Below, piece after piece: positions 23,295 to 32,001 of a stretch of 64,000 nt of DNA. The DNA comes from Streptomyces luomodiensis (GTDB lineage Bacteria > Actinomycetota > Actinomycetes > Streptomycetales > Streptomycetaceae): positions 7,316,001 through 7,380,000 of the forward strand of contig NZ_CP117522.1 in assembly GCF_031679605.1 (NCBI RefSeq). The letters run 5' to 3'. Position 1 is the stretch's first letter, and every line of letters starts with the position of its first letter. Below the pieces are notes generated by a model, which did no database searches, was not told where the DNA came from, and worked only from the letters and a program-made list of their open reading frames with translations. A program made the translations under genes and the position numbers.

Positions 23295-25889
23295 TCAGGT
23301 ACGGACCAGGAGCGCCACCGGCAGCCGGGACAGCAGCCCCGCCAGGGCGGTGGGACCCTCGGCCGTCCGCCCGGTCAGCAGGTCCCGCCAGCCGCCCGGC
23401 GGCAGCGGCAGCCGGGTGGCGCCCCAGCCGCCCGCCTCCGCCAGCCGCCGCGACAGCCGGGTGACGACCGTGACCGCCCCGCCCTCGCCCCCGGCGCCGG
23501 TCCGTACGAAGGCCGTACAGTGCGCCGCCGCCGGCCCCTCGGCGGCCAGCGGCGCATAGCCGCTCCCCGGGCCGAACCACCCCGGACGCTCCCGGCGCAG
23601 CCGCAGCGCGGCCCTGGTCAGCAGGAGTTTCTCGGCGGACAGGCCCGACACCTCCGGCTCGCCGTCCAGCGTGGGCGGACGGCGGTTGTCCGGGTCGACC
23701 AGGGCGGTATAGACGTGTTCGGTGCCCATGTAGAGGTCGGGGACGCCCGGCATGGTGAGGTGCAGCAGGGCGGCGCCGAGCGTGTTGGCCCTGGCCGGTC
23801 CGTCCAGCTGGGCTCCGATCGCCGCCCACACCGACGGGTCGGCCGCGCACGGGCCGGCCGCCAGGAAGGCGGTCACCTCCTCCTCGTACGCCGCGTTCCG
23901 CTCCGTCCAGGTCGTCCGCAGCCCCGCCTCGCGCACCCCCTTGAGCACGGCGGGGACCAGCCGTTCGGCATCCCCGTGGCCCAGGGCGAGCGCGGTCTGC
24001 CAGGCCGTCCAGGCCAGCTGCGGATCGGGGGCGGGGGCCGACCGGGTCAGCTCCTCCACCATCCGGCCCCACCAGGCCGGGCATTCGGTGAGCGCCGCGA
24101 CGCGGGCCCGCGCGTCCGCGCTGCGTTTGGTGTCATGCGTGGACAGCACCGTGCCGGTGGCGGGCCAGTCACGCAGCAGCCGGGCGGCGAAGGCGTGGAA
24201 CTCCTCGGGCGCCACGGCCGGACGTCCCGGATCGCCGCCCACCTCCCCGGCCGACAGCAGCGGGGGGTAGCGGTAGAAGGCGGTGTCCTCAACCGACTTG
24301 GCGCGCAGCGCGGCCGCCGTCTGGGCGAACCGGGCGCAGAAATCGCGCTGGTCCGGGCCGTCCCCGAGGAGGCCCAGCGCCGCGTCCCGCACGACGAACA
24401 CCACCCGCGCCTCCTGCGGCACCGTGAACGCCTCCCGGGCGTCCGCCGCCGCCGAGCGCAGCATCACCGCGTCGGCGTCCGACACGGGCCGCGTGTCCGT
24501 GTCCACGGACGCGTACGGACGGTAGACCGGCAGCCGCACCAGCAGCTCCCGGATCGCCGTGCGCAGCGCCCAGGGCGCGTGGTCGCGCAGCCGGGGGTCG
24601 GCCGCGCAGATGCGGGAGGCGGTGCGGGTCAGCCGCGCCACCTCGGCGGCCAGCTCATGCGTGACCACCTCGCGGGCGGCCCGGCGCACCGTGGCGGCCC
24701 AGTCGCCGCCCAGGTCGGCCGGGGGAGCGGCGAAGTCGCGGTAGAGGGCGGTCAGCTTCGCCAGCCCGTCCGGGTCGACGAAGAGCCCGTCGATGTGGTG
24801 CAGCGCGTCATAGCCGGTGGTCCCGGCGACCGGCCAGGCCGGGGGCAGCGGCTCGTCCCGGGCCAGGATCTTCTCGACCACCGTCCACCGGCCGCCCCCG
24901 CCCCGGCCTCCGGGCGCGGTCCACCGGCCGCCCCCGCCCCGGCCTCCCGACGCGGTCCATCGGCCGCCCCCGCCCCGGCCTCCCGACGCGGTCCATCGGC
25001 TGCCCCCACCCGCACCGTCCCCCGTGGCTGTACCGTCCGCCCTACCCGCACCGTCCGCCCCACCCGCTCCGTCCGCCGTGGCCGTCCCGTCCGCCGTGGC
25101 CGTCCGCACCGCCCGGTCGAGCCGCCGTAGATAGCCCTCCGGATCGGCGAGCCCGTCCGGGTGGTCGATCCGCAGCCCCTCCACGACCCCGTCCCGCACC
25201 AGCTCCAGCAGCGTGGCGTGGGTGGCGTCGAAGACCTCCGGGTCCTCCACCCGCACCGCGATCAGCTCGGAGATGGTGAAGAAGCGCCGGTAGTTGAGCT
25301 CGGTGCGGGCCAGCCGCCACCAGCCGAGCCGGTACCACTGGGCGTCCAGCAGTTCGGCGAGCGGCAGTCCCTCGGTGCCGGGCCGCAGCGGGAACGCGTG
25401 GTCCCAGTAGCGCAGCGTCCCGTCCTCGACGCGCAGCCGTTCCCACTCCTCGCCGAGCGGCCCGCCGAGCACCGGCAGCAGCACCTTGCCGCCGTGGGCC
25501 TGCCAGTCGATGTCGAACCAGCGCGCGTAACGCGACCCGGGCCCTTCTCGCAGCACCTCCCACAGCGGGGTGTTGAGCCGCTCGGGGGCGGGTGCGGCCA
25601 TATGGTTCGGGACGACGTCGACGATCAGCCCGAGGCCGTGCGTCCGCGCCGTACGGGCGAGGGAACGCAGCCCCGCCTCGCCGCCCAGTTCGGCCCGGAC
25701 GGCGGAGTGGTCCACCACGTCATAGCCGTGGGTGGAGCCGGGCACCGCCTCCAGGACGGGGGACAGATGCAGATGGGAGACGCCGAGCGAGGCCAGATAC
25801 GGCACCGCGCGCTCCGCGGCCGCGAACGGGAAGGCGGGCTGGAGCTGGAGGCGATAGGTGGCGGTGGGTACGCCGGGGACAGCCGTCAT
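23295..25889 (-). CDS. treY: Malto-oligosyltrehalose synthase (TreY) with repeat insertion
   Basis: An 864-residue GH13 enzyme that isomerises the reducing end of malto-oligosaccharides to a trehalosyl unit. The start MTAVPGVPTATYRLQL is the usual family opening. An in-frame GTG at 25907 would add six residues. Motifs are LIVDVVPNHMA, GLRIDHPDGL with nucleophile Asp242, VVEKIL with acid/base Glu339, and STHDTKRS with the third Asp. The chain is longer than the usual ~720-800 residues because about 70 Gly/Arg/Trp/Ala/Asp-rich residues sit between Asp242 and Glu339. These are encoded partly by a 36-bp tandem repeat, and the frame is intact. The stop lies 165 bp before the AA10 start codon and glgX ends 122 bp upstream. 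Confidence 0.93.
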   Translation of the reverse strand: MTAVPGVPTATYRLQLQPAFPFAAAERAVPYLASLGVSHLHLSPVLEAVPGSTHGYDVVDHSAVRAELGGEAGLRSLARTARTHGLGLIVDVVPNHMAAPAPERLNTPLWEVLREGPGSRYARWFDIDWQAHGGKVLLPVLGGPLGEEWERLRVEDGTLRYWDHAFPLRPGTEGLPLAELLDAQWYRLGWWRLARTELNYRRFFTISELIAVRVEDPEVFDATHATLLELVRDGVVEGLRIDHPDGLADPEGYLRRLDRAVRTATADGTATADGAGGADGAGRADGTATGDGAGGGSRWTASGGRGGGGRWTASGGRGGGGRWTAPGGRGGGGRWTVVEKILARDEPLPPAWPVAGTTGYDALHHIDGLFVDPDGLAKLTALYRDFAAPPADLGGDWAATVRRAAREVVTHELAAEVARLTRTASRICAADPRLRDHAPWALRTAIRELLVRLPVYRPYASVDTDTRPVSDADAVMLRSAAADAREAFTVPQEARVVFVVRDAALGLLGDGPDQRDFCARFAQTAAALRAKSVEDTAFYRYPPLLSAGEVGGDPGRPAVAPEEFHAFAARLLRDWPATGTVLSTHDTKRSADARARVAALTECPAWWGRMVEELTRSAPAPDPQLAWTAWQTALALGHGDAERLVPAVLKGVREAGLRTTWTERNAAYEEEVTAFLAAGPCAADPSVWAAIGAQLDGPARANTLGAALLHLTMPGVPDLYMGTEHVYTALVDPDNRRPPTLDGEPEVSGLSAEKLLLTRAALRLRRERPGWFGPGSGYAPLAAEGPAAAHCTAFVRTGAGGEGGAVTVVTRLSRRLAEAGGWGATRLPLPPGGWRDLLTGRTAEGPTALAGLLSRLPVALLVRT
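24883..25026. repeat. 36-bp in-frame tandem repeat inside treY
   Basis: Four units at 24883, 24919, 24955 and 24991, exactly 36 bp apart, encode the dodecapeptide GGRGGGGRWTAS with small variations. A looser repeat rich in ACCGTCCGCC follows to about 25110 (Ala/Asp/Gly/Thr-rich). Confidence 0.95.
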
Positions 25890-26011
25890 ATGAACGTACG
25901 TACCCACCAGGGGCGCCCCGTGCGAGGCCCGCGCACCCGAACGGACGCGATCGAGCCCCCTGGCGGATTCCAGGGCCTGGGGGCCTCAAGAGGCGGGGGC
26001 CGCTACGGGCT

Positions 26012-28156
26012 CTACGCGGGCCGCTGAAGCACCATCAGGCTGCGGTCCACCAGGGTCAGCCGGTCGCCCGCCGCCACCTTCGCGCCGCCGCCCGGCTCCA
26101 CGCCCTCCGGCACCGCCGTGTCCACGATGACCTGCCACTGCTTGCCGTGGTCGATGGGTACGACGAAGTCCAGCGGCTCGTGGTGCGCGTTGAACAGCAG
26201 CAGGAACGAGTCATCGGTGATCCGCTCACCGCGCGCCCCCGGCTCGGAGATAGCGCTGCCGTTGAGGAACACCGCGAGGGACTTGGCATGGGCCGCCTGC
26301 CAGTCGCGCGGGGTCATCTCCTCGCCCTCATGGGTGAACCAGGCGATGTCCGACAGCTCGTCATGGGTGCCCTCGACCGGCCGTCCGTGGAAGAAGCGGC
26401 GGCGCCGGAAGACCGGATGGTCGCGGCGCAGCCACACCAGCGAACGGGTGAAGCGCAGCAGCTCCAGCGCCCAGCGGTCCTCCCGCTCGCCGTCCTGTCC
26501 CTTGGCGTGGTCCGGCCAGCGCACCCAGGACACCTCGTTGTCCTGGCAGTATGCGTTGTTGTTGCCGCCCTGGGTGCGCCCGAACTCGTCGCCGTGGCTG
26601 AGCATCGGCACGCCCTGGGAGAGCATCAGGGTGGCGATGAAGTTGCGCATCTGGCGCTCGCGCAGCGTGCGCACCGCCGGATCGTCGGTCTCGCCCTCGA
26701 CCCCGCAGTTCCAGGACCGGTTGTAGTTCTCGCCGTCCTGGTTGGCCTCGCCGTTGGCCTCGTTGTGCTTCTCGTCGTAACTCACCAGGTCGCGCAGGGT
26801 GAAGCCGTCATGGCAGGTGACGAAGTTGACCGAGGCCAGCGGGCGCCGCCCGTCGCCCTGGTAGAGGTCGGAGGAGCCGGTCAGCCGGGAGGCGAACTCG
26901 GCCAGCGTCCTCGGCTCACCGCGCCACAGATCGCGCACGGTGTCCCGGAACTTGCCGTTCCATTCCGTCCACAGGGGCGGGAAGTTGCCGACCTGATAGC
27001 CGCCCTCACCGACGTCCCAGGGCTCGGCGATCAGCTTCACCTGACTCACCACCGGGTCCTGCTGGACCAGGTCGAAGAACGACGACAGCCGGTCCACCTC
27101 GTGGAACTGCCGGGCCAGCGTCGCCGCCAGATCGAAGCGGAAGCCGTCCACATGCATCTCGGTCACCCAGTAGCGCAGCGAGTCCATGATCAGCTGGAGC
27201 ACGTGCGGGGAGCGCATCAGCAGCGAGTTCCCGGTGCCGGTGGTGTCCATGTAGTACCGGCGGTCCTCGGTCAGCCGGTAGTACGAGGCGTTGTCCAGGC
27301 CCCGGAAGGAGAGCGTGGGGCCCAGGTGGTTGCCCTCGGCGGTGTGGTTGTAGACCACGTCCAGGATGACCTCGATGCCCGCCTGGTGCAGGGCCCGGAC
27401 GGCCGATTTGAACTCCAGCACCTGCTGGCCCCGGTCGCCCCAGGAGGCGTAGGCGTTGTGCGGGGCGAAGAAGCCGATGGTGTTGTAGCCCCAGTAGTTG
27501 GCCAGCCCCGCGTCGGCCAGCCGGTGGTCGTGGACGAACTGATGGACGGGCATCAGCTCCAGCGTGGTGACGCCCAGCTCCGTCAGATGTTCGATGATCG
27601 CGGGGTGGGCGAGCGCCGCGTACGTCCCGCGCAGCTCCTCCGGCAGCCGCGGATGGCGCATGGTCAGCCCCTTGACATGGGCCTCGTAGATGACCGTGCG
27701 GTGGTAGTCGGTGCGCGGTGGGCGGTCGTCGCCCCAGTCGAAGTACGGATTGACCACGACCGACGCCATGGTGTGCGGGGCGGAGTCGAGGTCGTTGCGC
27801 TTCTCCGGACGTCCGAAGTGGTAGCCGTAGACCTCCTCGCCCCAGCGGATCCGCCCGCTGATCGCCTTGGCGTACGGGTCCAGCAGCAACTTGGCGGAAT
27901 TGCAGCGGTGGCCGGACTCCGGCTCGTACGGGCCGTGCACCCGGAAGCCGTAGCGCTGCCCCGGCATGATCCCTGGCAGATAGGCGTGGCGCACGAACGC
28001 GTCGGACTCCCGCAGCTCGACCGCCGTCTCCGAGCCGTCGTCGTGCAGGAGGCACAGCTCGATGCGGACAGCGGCCTCGGAGAACACCGCGAAGTTGGTT
28101 CCGGCGCCGTCGTAGGTGGCGCCAAGGGGGTAAGCCTGTCCCGGCCAGACCTGCAT
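26012..28156 (-). CDS. glgX: Glycogen debranching enzyme (GlgX/TreX)
   Basis: A 714-residue GH13 isoamylase-type enzyme that removes branches from glycogen or maltodextrin, supplying linear chains to TreY. The N-terminal CBM48 is [21 protein letters not shown]. Barrel motifs are [26 protein letters not shown] (nucleophile), LIAEPWDVG (acid/base) and [15 protein letters not shown]. Also typical are [11 protein letters not shown] and [12 protein letters not shown]. The start is ATG 28156 with GGAAGAG upstream. An 81-residue in-frame upstream extension has no family match. With treY and treZ on the same strand it forms the glycogen-to-trehalose pathway. Confidence 0.95.
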   Translation of the reverse strand: MQVWPGQAYPLGATYDGAGTNFAVFSEAAVRIELCLLHDDGSETAVELRESDAFVRHAYLPGIMPGQRYGFRVHGPYEPESGHRCNSAKLLLDPYAKAISGRIRWGEEVYGYHFGRPEKRNDLDSAPHTMASVVVNPYFDWGDDRPPRTDYHRTVIYEAHVKGLTMRHPRLPEELRGTYAALAHPAIIEHLTELGVTTLELMPVHQFVHDHRLADAGLANYWGYNTIGFFAPHNAYASWGDRGQQVLEFKSAVRALHQAGIEVILDVVYNHTAEGNHLGPTLSFRGLDNASYYRLTEDRRYYMDTTGTGNSLLMRSPHVLQLIMDSLRYWVTEMHVDGFRFDLAATLARQFHEVDRLSSFFDLVQQDPVVSQVKLIAEPWDVGEGGYQVGNFPPLWTEWNGKFRDTVRDLWRGEPRTLAEFASRLTGSSDLYQGDGRRPLASVNFVTCHDGFTLRDLVSYDEKHNEANGEANQDGENYNRSWNCGVEGETDDPAVRTLRERQMRNFIATLMLSQGVPMLSHGDEFGRTQGGNNNAYCQDNEVSWVRWPDHAKGQDGEREDRWALELLRFTRSLVWLRRDHPVFRRRRFFHGRPVEGTHDELSDIAWFTHEGEEMTPRDWQAAHAKSLAVFLNGSAISEPGARGERITDDSFLLLFNAHHEPLDFVVPIDHGKQWQVIVDTAVPEGVEPGGGAKVAAGDRLTLVDRSLMVLQRPA

Positions 28157-28398
28157 ACGTCGACTCTTCCACTTCTTCTTCGGGGGCCGCGAGCACCCCA
28201 GGCACCGGACGGAACCCGATCGACCCTGCATCCTTTCCCAACTGGCCCCGACCATCCGGGCTTTCAACAGAATTTCCTCACAAGGGAGGCAACCTACGGC
28301 CATATCGGTTCGTCCTACCGGGTGACCTGACCCATACGCGTATCCCGCTATGCGGTCCGATGTGGTGACAGGGGGGATTGGGGGAGGATGTGCGCACA

Positions 28399-29193
28399 AT
28401 GATCCACCGCCACCTGGGCAAGGTGATGGCCGGTGCGGCCGTGGCGGTCACCGCCACGGCGATCATGATCGGGGTGACGCTCCCGGGGAGCGCGTCCGGC
28501 GAGGAAAGCCCCGGTGGGGGACCGCAGGGCTCGGCGGCGGAGCAGGGCCAGGCGGCCCGGCAGCTGCCCGGTGTGGTGGAGTCCGCGCCCGAGCAGCAGA
28601 AGACGGGTACCGGCCGCGATCCGCTGACCGACGATGAGATCAAGCGCGCCCAGACCCTCGCGGTCAGCCGCGACTTCCGCATGAGCAGTGAGGACGTCAA
28701 GGGCTCACAGGGCCCCGAGCGGCTCTCCACCGACCTCGCGGAGCTCGGCCCCGACGAGGTGGGCGCCGCCGACGCGCCACGGCGCGCCGAGGTGACGTAC
28801 TACGACTACCGGGACGACACCTACGTCACCAAGACGGTCGACCTCCGCGGCGGCAAGGTCACCGGCACCGACACCCAGCGCGGGGTCCAGCCGCCGCCCA
28901 ACCGCGACGAGGCGAGGGAGGCGGCCCGGCTGCTGATCGCCGACAAGCTGGGCAAGGGGCTGGAGAAGGACTTCAAGGACGCCACCGGCAAGACGCTGAC
29001 CAGCCCGGACCAGCTGACCGTCACCGGCTTCGTCTACCGCGCGGGCGAGGGCAACCCCGGTCCGGCCTCGGTCCAGGACTGCGGCGAACACCGCTGCGTA
29101 CGGCTGTTCACCCGGGTGACGAACGGCCCCTGGATCGACACCCGGCAGCTGGTGATCGACCTCAGCGCCCACAAGGTGGCCGAGCTCAGCTGA
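28399..29193 (+). CDS. Secreted copper-amine-oxidase N2/N3-like domain protein
   Basis: A 264-residue exported protein: basic start MIHRHLGK, hydrophobic helix, likely cleavage near ASGEES. The second half (RRAEVTYYDYRDDTYVTKTVDL, PPPNRDEAREAARLLIADKLG, LTVTGFVYRAGEGNPG) resembles the small N2/N3 domains that precede the catalytic domain in copper amine oxidases. The next gene, 43 bp away, encodes a catalytic domain lacking exactly that part, so the two may work together. The ATG at 28399 is about 10 bases after GGGGAGGA. GTG 28390 is too close to it. The 242-bp divergent gap to glgX (28157-28398) holds both promoters and no gene. Confidence 0.65.
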   Translation: MIHRHLGKVMAGAAVAVTATAIMIGVTLPGSASGEESPGGGPQGSAAEQGQAARQLPGVVESAPEQQKTGTGRDPLTDDEIKRAQTLAVSRDFRMSSEDVKGSQGPERLSTDLAELGPDEVGAADAPRRAEVTYYDYRDDTYVTKTVDLRGGKVTGTDTQRGVQPPPNRDEAREAARLLIADKLGKGLEKDFKDATGKTLTSPDQLTVTGFVYRAGEGNPGPASVQDCGEHRCVRLFTRVTNGPWIDTRQLVIDLSAHKVAELS

Positions 29194-29236
29194 AGCCTCC
29201 GCTCCCACGCCCCACCCTCATCACAGGAGTCTCCCC

Positions 29237-30553
29237 ATGCCTGCAAACAGGCTCCGCCGCGCCCGTGCCCGGGTCGTGGCGGCCATCGGCGTCCCGGCGC
29301 TGCTCGGCACCGTGGCGGTCGCCGCCGGGCCGGTCGGCGCGGCCCAGGCGGCCCCGCCGGCCTCGACCTCGGCCGCGGCGGACTGCAGCGCCCCGTACCG
29401 CATCGAGCAGAAGCTGGACGGCGGCACCACCTGGCGGATGTGCTGGCACTACGAGAGCAAGGCCGGGCTGGTGCTCGACGACATCTCGTACCAGCCCAAG
29501 GGCGAAAGCGCCCCGATCAAGGTGCTGACCTCGGCCAAGCTCGCCCAGATCCATGTGCCGTACGACGACGGCAGCAATGAGTACGACGACCTCACCGGCC
29601 AGGGCTTCGCCCAGGGGCTCCAGCAGCTGGACCCGGCCGAGTGCCCCGGCGGCACGATCAAGACCGTACGGGTGCCCGACGCCTGGGACCCTGATCACCC
29701 GGATGTGAAGGGTCTGTGTGCGACCACCCGGGCCCGTGGTCACGCCTACCGCATGGGCGACGGGGAGAAGGTCTACCAGCTCCAGGGCAAGGACCTGCTG
29801 CTCTACACCGTCAACCAGACCGGCTGGTACGAGTACATCACCGAGTGGCGGTTCGCCGGTGACGGCACCATGACCATGCAGGTCGGCGCCACCGGCACGC
29901 TCTCCCCGATGGACTACGACGCGGGCGACGGCCGCGGCTGGCCCATCGGCAAGGGCGCCAAGGACTACGCCACCAGCCACGCCCACAACGTCTTCTGGCG
30001 GCTGAACTTCGGGCTCGACGGCTCGCCCAAGAGCAAGGTCGAGCAGTACGACTCCAAGACCACCGCGACCTCGGGGCGGATCCCGAAGACCAAGACCACC
30101 CGCACCCCGGTCACCAAGGAGCTGGCGGGCGACGCGGCGGCGGCGCGGTGGTGGCGCGTGGTCAGCACGGCGGGCAAGAACAAGGACGGCCATCCACGCA
30201 GCTACGAGATCGTCCCCGGCCACACCACCAAGTACCAGGGGCGTACCTTCACTCAGCACGACGTCTACTTCACCGAATACAACAAGTGTGAGCAATTCGC
30301 CAGCAACAACCTGCGCAACTGCGGCGCCGGGGCCGGGAAGAGCGTCGACAAGTGGGTGAACGGCCAGACCCTCAAGCACCCGATCGTGTGGGTCAACATC
30401 GGGTTCCACCACATCGCCCGGGACGAGGACCAGGAGCCGATGCCGGTGCACTGGCAGGGCTTCCAGCTCTCCCCGCGCGACGTCACCGCCATGAATCCCC
30501 TCACGCCTCCTGCACTGTCCGGACACAACGGTCATACAGAAGAGGCACGGTGA
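29237..30553 (+). CDS. Secreted copper amine oxidase catalytic domain
   Basis: A 438-residue exported protein (signal 1 to about 40, ending VGAAQAAPP). It matches the C-terminal catalytic domain of copper amine oxidases: SAKLAQIHVPYDD, the YDDLTGQGF region where the catalytic Asp is expected, the topaquinone segment GWYEYITEW (precursor Tyr kept, but the usual Asn before it is Trp), the copper ligands His-x-His in SHAHNVFWRLNFGLDG and the third His in VNIGFHHIARDEDQEPMPVHW. It oxidises primary amines to aldehydes, ammonia and peroxide. It is about 200 residues shorter than a full enzyme because the N2/N3 part is in the previous gene. GGAG lies 7-8 bases before the ATG. Confidence 0.8.
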   Translation: MPANRLRRARARVVAAIGVPALLGTVAVAAGPVGAAQAAPPASTSAAADCSAPYRIEQKLDGGTTWRMCWHYESKAGLVLDDISYQPKGESAPIKVLTSAKLAQIHVPYDDGSNEYDDLTGQGFAQGLQQLDPAECPGGTIKTVRVPDAWDPDHPDVKGLCATTRARGHAYRMGDGEKVYQLQGKDLLLYTVNQTGWYEYITEWRFAGDGTMTMQVGATGTLSPMDYDAGDGRGWPIGKGAKDYATSHAHNVFWRLNFGLDGSPKSKVEQYDSKTTATSGRIPKTKTTRTPVTKELAGDAAAARWWRVVSTAGKNKDGHPRSYEIVPGHTTKYQGRTFTQHDVYFTEYNKCEQFASNNLRNCGAGAGKSVDKWVNGQTLKHPIVWVNIGFHHIARDEDQEPMPVHWQGFQLSPRDVTAMNPLTPPALSGHNGHTEEAR

Positions 30554-30642
30554 CCCGATAGGCGGGACCTGAGTGTCGCACCGCCCCCGTCAGCGCAGTA
30601 GTCTGCGGTGATCGTTGGACGGGGGCGGAAGGCGGTGCACAG

Positions 30643-31890
30643 GTGAGCTCGGGCGGGCTGGAGCTGCCCCCTGGTGACGGAGGTCCCGGGGGTGACGGTT
30701 CCACCGACGCACCTCCCGGCGCGGTGTCCCTGGTGCGGCCGATGGAGATCGGAGCGGAACTGGACTGGGGCGCCGACGCCTGGAGCGAGGTGCGCACACG
30801 CGCACGCCGGGCCGGGCGGGCCTATATCTGGCTCAACCTCGTGGAACAGCGGCTGCGCGCGGTCGTCAACGCCGTGCTGCGGCCCATCTACGAACCGGTC
30901 CACGGCGACGACTGGGTCGTCGCCGCGGCCGGCCCGGCCGGGCAGGAGTGGGTACAGCGGGCGGTCGCGGTACGGGAGGTGAGCCGGCGCAAGGGCTATC
31001 TGCTCGACCCGGCCGACGACAATGTCGTCAGCTTCCTGACCCTGCCGCAGCTGCGGGAACTCCTCGTCCAGCACTGGCCGTGCTTCGAGCCGTATCTCGA
31101 CGACCGCCGCGAGGTGGAGCTCGCCCTGGACGAGCTGGAGGTCGCCCGCAATGTGGTCTCCCGCAACCGAGCCCTGTCCCAGACCGTCCTCGCCCAGGCC
31201 GAGCGCGCCTCCGCCCGGCTGCTGGAGATCCTCGGCAGCGGTACCGGCTCCCCCTCCGCCGACCGGCTGCCCATCGACGCCGTCGAGGACCTCGTCGGCG
31301 ACCGCTACGCCGATGTCGTGGGCGTCCACCCGGACCGGGTGCGGCTCCAGCGCCAGCTGCCCGCCGAGGACCTGTTCGGCCACGCCCGCCGCCTCGACGC
31401 CGTCGGCATCGGGCTCAACCTCCTGGTCCAGAACTACTCGGGCCGCCGGCTGGTCCGGCTGGCCGAATCCGGCTGCCGGGCCCGGCTGCTCTTCCTCAAC
31501 CCGGCGAGCAGCGCGGTGCGGCGGCGGGAGCGTGAACTGGGCCTGAAAAAGGGGGAGATGAGCCGCTCGGTGGAGATGAACATCCTCCATATGCGGCGGG
31601 TGCGCGCCCGGCTGCGGGACCCGGGCGCGTTCGAGATCCACGTCTTCGACGAAACCCCCCGCTTCACCGCCTACCTGGTCAACGGCGACGGCGCCGACGG
31701 CCTCGCGGTCGTCCAGTCGTATCTGCGCAAGGCCCGGGGCATGGAGGCCCCGGTCCTGGTGCTGCGCGGTGGCGGCCGGGGCAGCGAGGTGGTCCGCGAG
31801 GGCATGCCCGAGGAGGGCGAGGGCGGGCTCTTCGCCACCTACCGGGAGGAGTTCGAAAGCGTCTGGGCGGACTCCCGGCCGGTGTCCTGA
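30643..31890 (+). CDS. SAV2148-family HEPN-domain protein
   Basis: A 415-residue cytoplasmic protein of a family conserved in Streptomyces. The N-terminal region (AYIWLNLVEQRLRAVVNAVLRPIY) is the HEPN-like part, followed by a helical middle (LDELEVARNVVSRNRALSQTVLAQAERASARLLEIL). The C-terminal third (LNLLVQNYSGRRLVRLAESGCRARLLFLNP, EMNILHMRRVRARLRDPG, DETPRFTAYLVNG) resembles a phospholipase-D-like module without a clear HKD motif. HEPN domains are often RNases or nucleotide-binding, but the family has no established reaction that I know of. The GTG start has GGAAGG 10 bases upstream. Its stop lies in the first unit of a 21-bp array. Confidence 0.8.
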   Translation: MSSGGLELPPGDGGPGGDGSTDAPPGAVSLVRPMEIGAELDWGADAWSEVRTRARRAGRAYIWLNLVEQRLRAVVNAVLRPIYEPVHGDDWVVAAAGPAGQEWVQRAVAVREVSRRKGYLLDPADDNVVSFLTLPQLRELLVQHWPCFEPYLDDRREVELALDELEVARNVVSRNRALSQTVLAQAERASARLLEILGSGTGSPSADRLPIDAVEDLVGDRYADVVGVHPDRVRLQRQLPAEDLFGHARRLDAVGIGLNLLVQNYSGRRLVRLAESGCRARLLFLNPASSAVRRRERELGLKKGEMSRSVEMNILHMRRVRARLRDPGAFEIHVFDETPRFTAYLVNGDGADGLAVVQSYLRKARGMEAPVLVLRGGGRGSEVVREGMPEEGEGGLFATYREEFESVWADSRPVS

Positions 31891-32001
31891 ACCGATGAGC
31901 CGGTGTCCTGGACCGGCGAGCCGGTGTCCTGGACCGGCGAGCCGGTGTCCTGGACCGGCGAGCCGGTTCACTGGTCCGGCGAGCCGGTGTCCTGACCGGA
32001 G
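31881..32001. repeat. 21-bp tandem array bridging two convergent stop codons
   Basis: Units with core GGTGTCCTGGACCGGCGAG start at 31881, 31902, 31923, 31944, 31965 and 31986, exactly 21 bp apart. The first contains the TGA of the HEPN gene and the fifth contains the stop of the convergent ABC ATPase. Each unit is partly self-complementary (CCGGTGTCCTGGACCGG), so it could form hairpins when transcribed from either side. Confidence 0.95.

Noticed and set aside
24883..25110. Frameshift or pseudogene in treY
   Set aside because: The insertion is a multiple of three, and all catalytic motifs before and after it are intact in one frame.
28157..28398. Riboswitch in the glgX / amine oxidase divergent region
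   Set aside because: The GGGAGGCAACC-like segment does not fit any riboswitch core I can recall, and no extended conserved pairing is visible.
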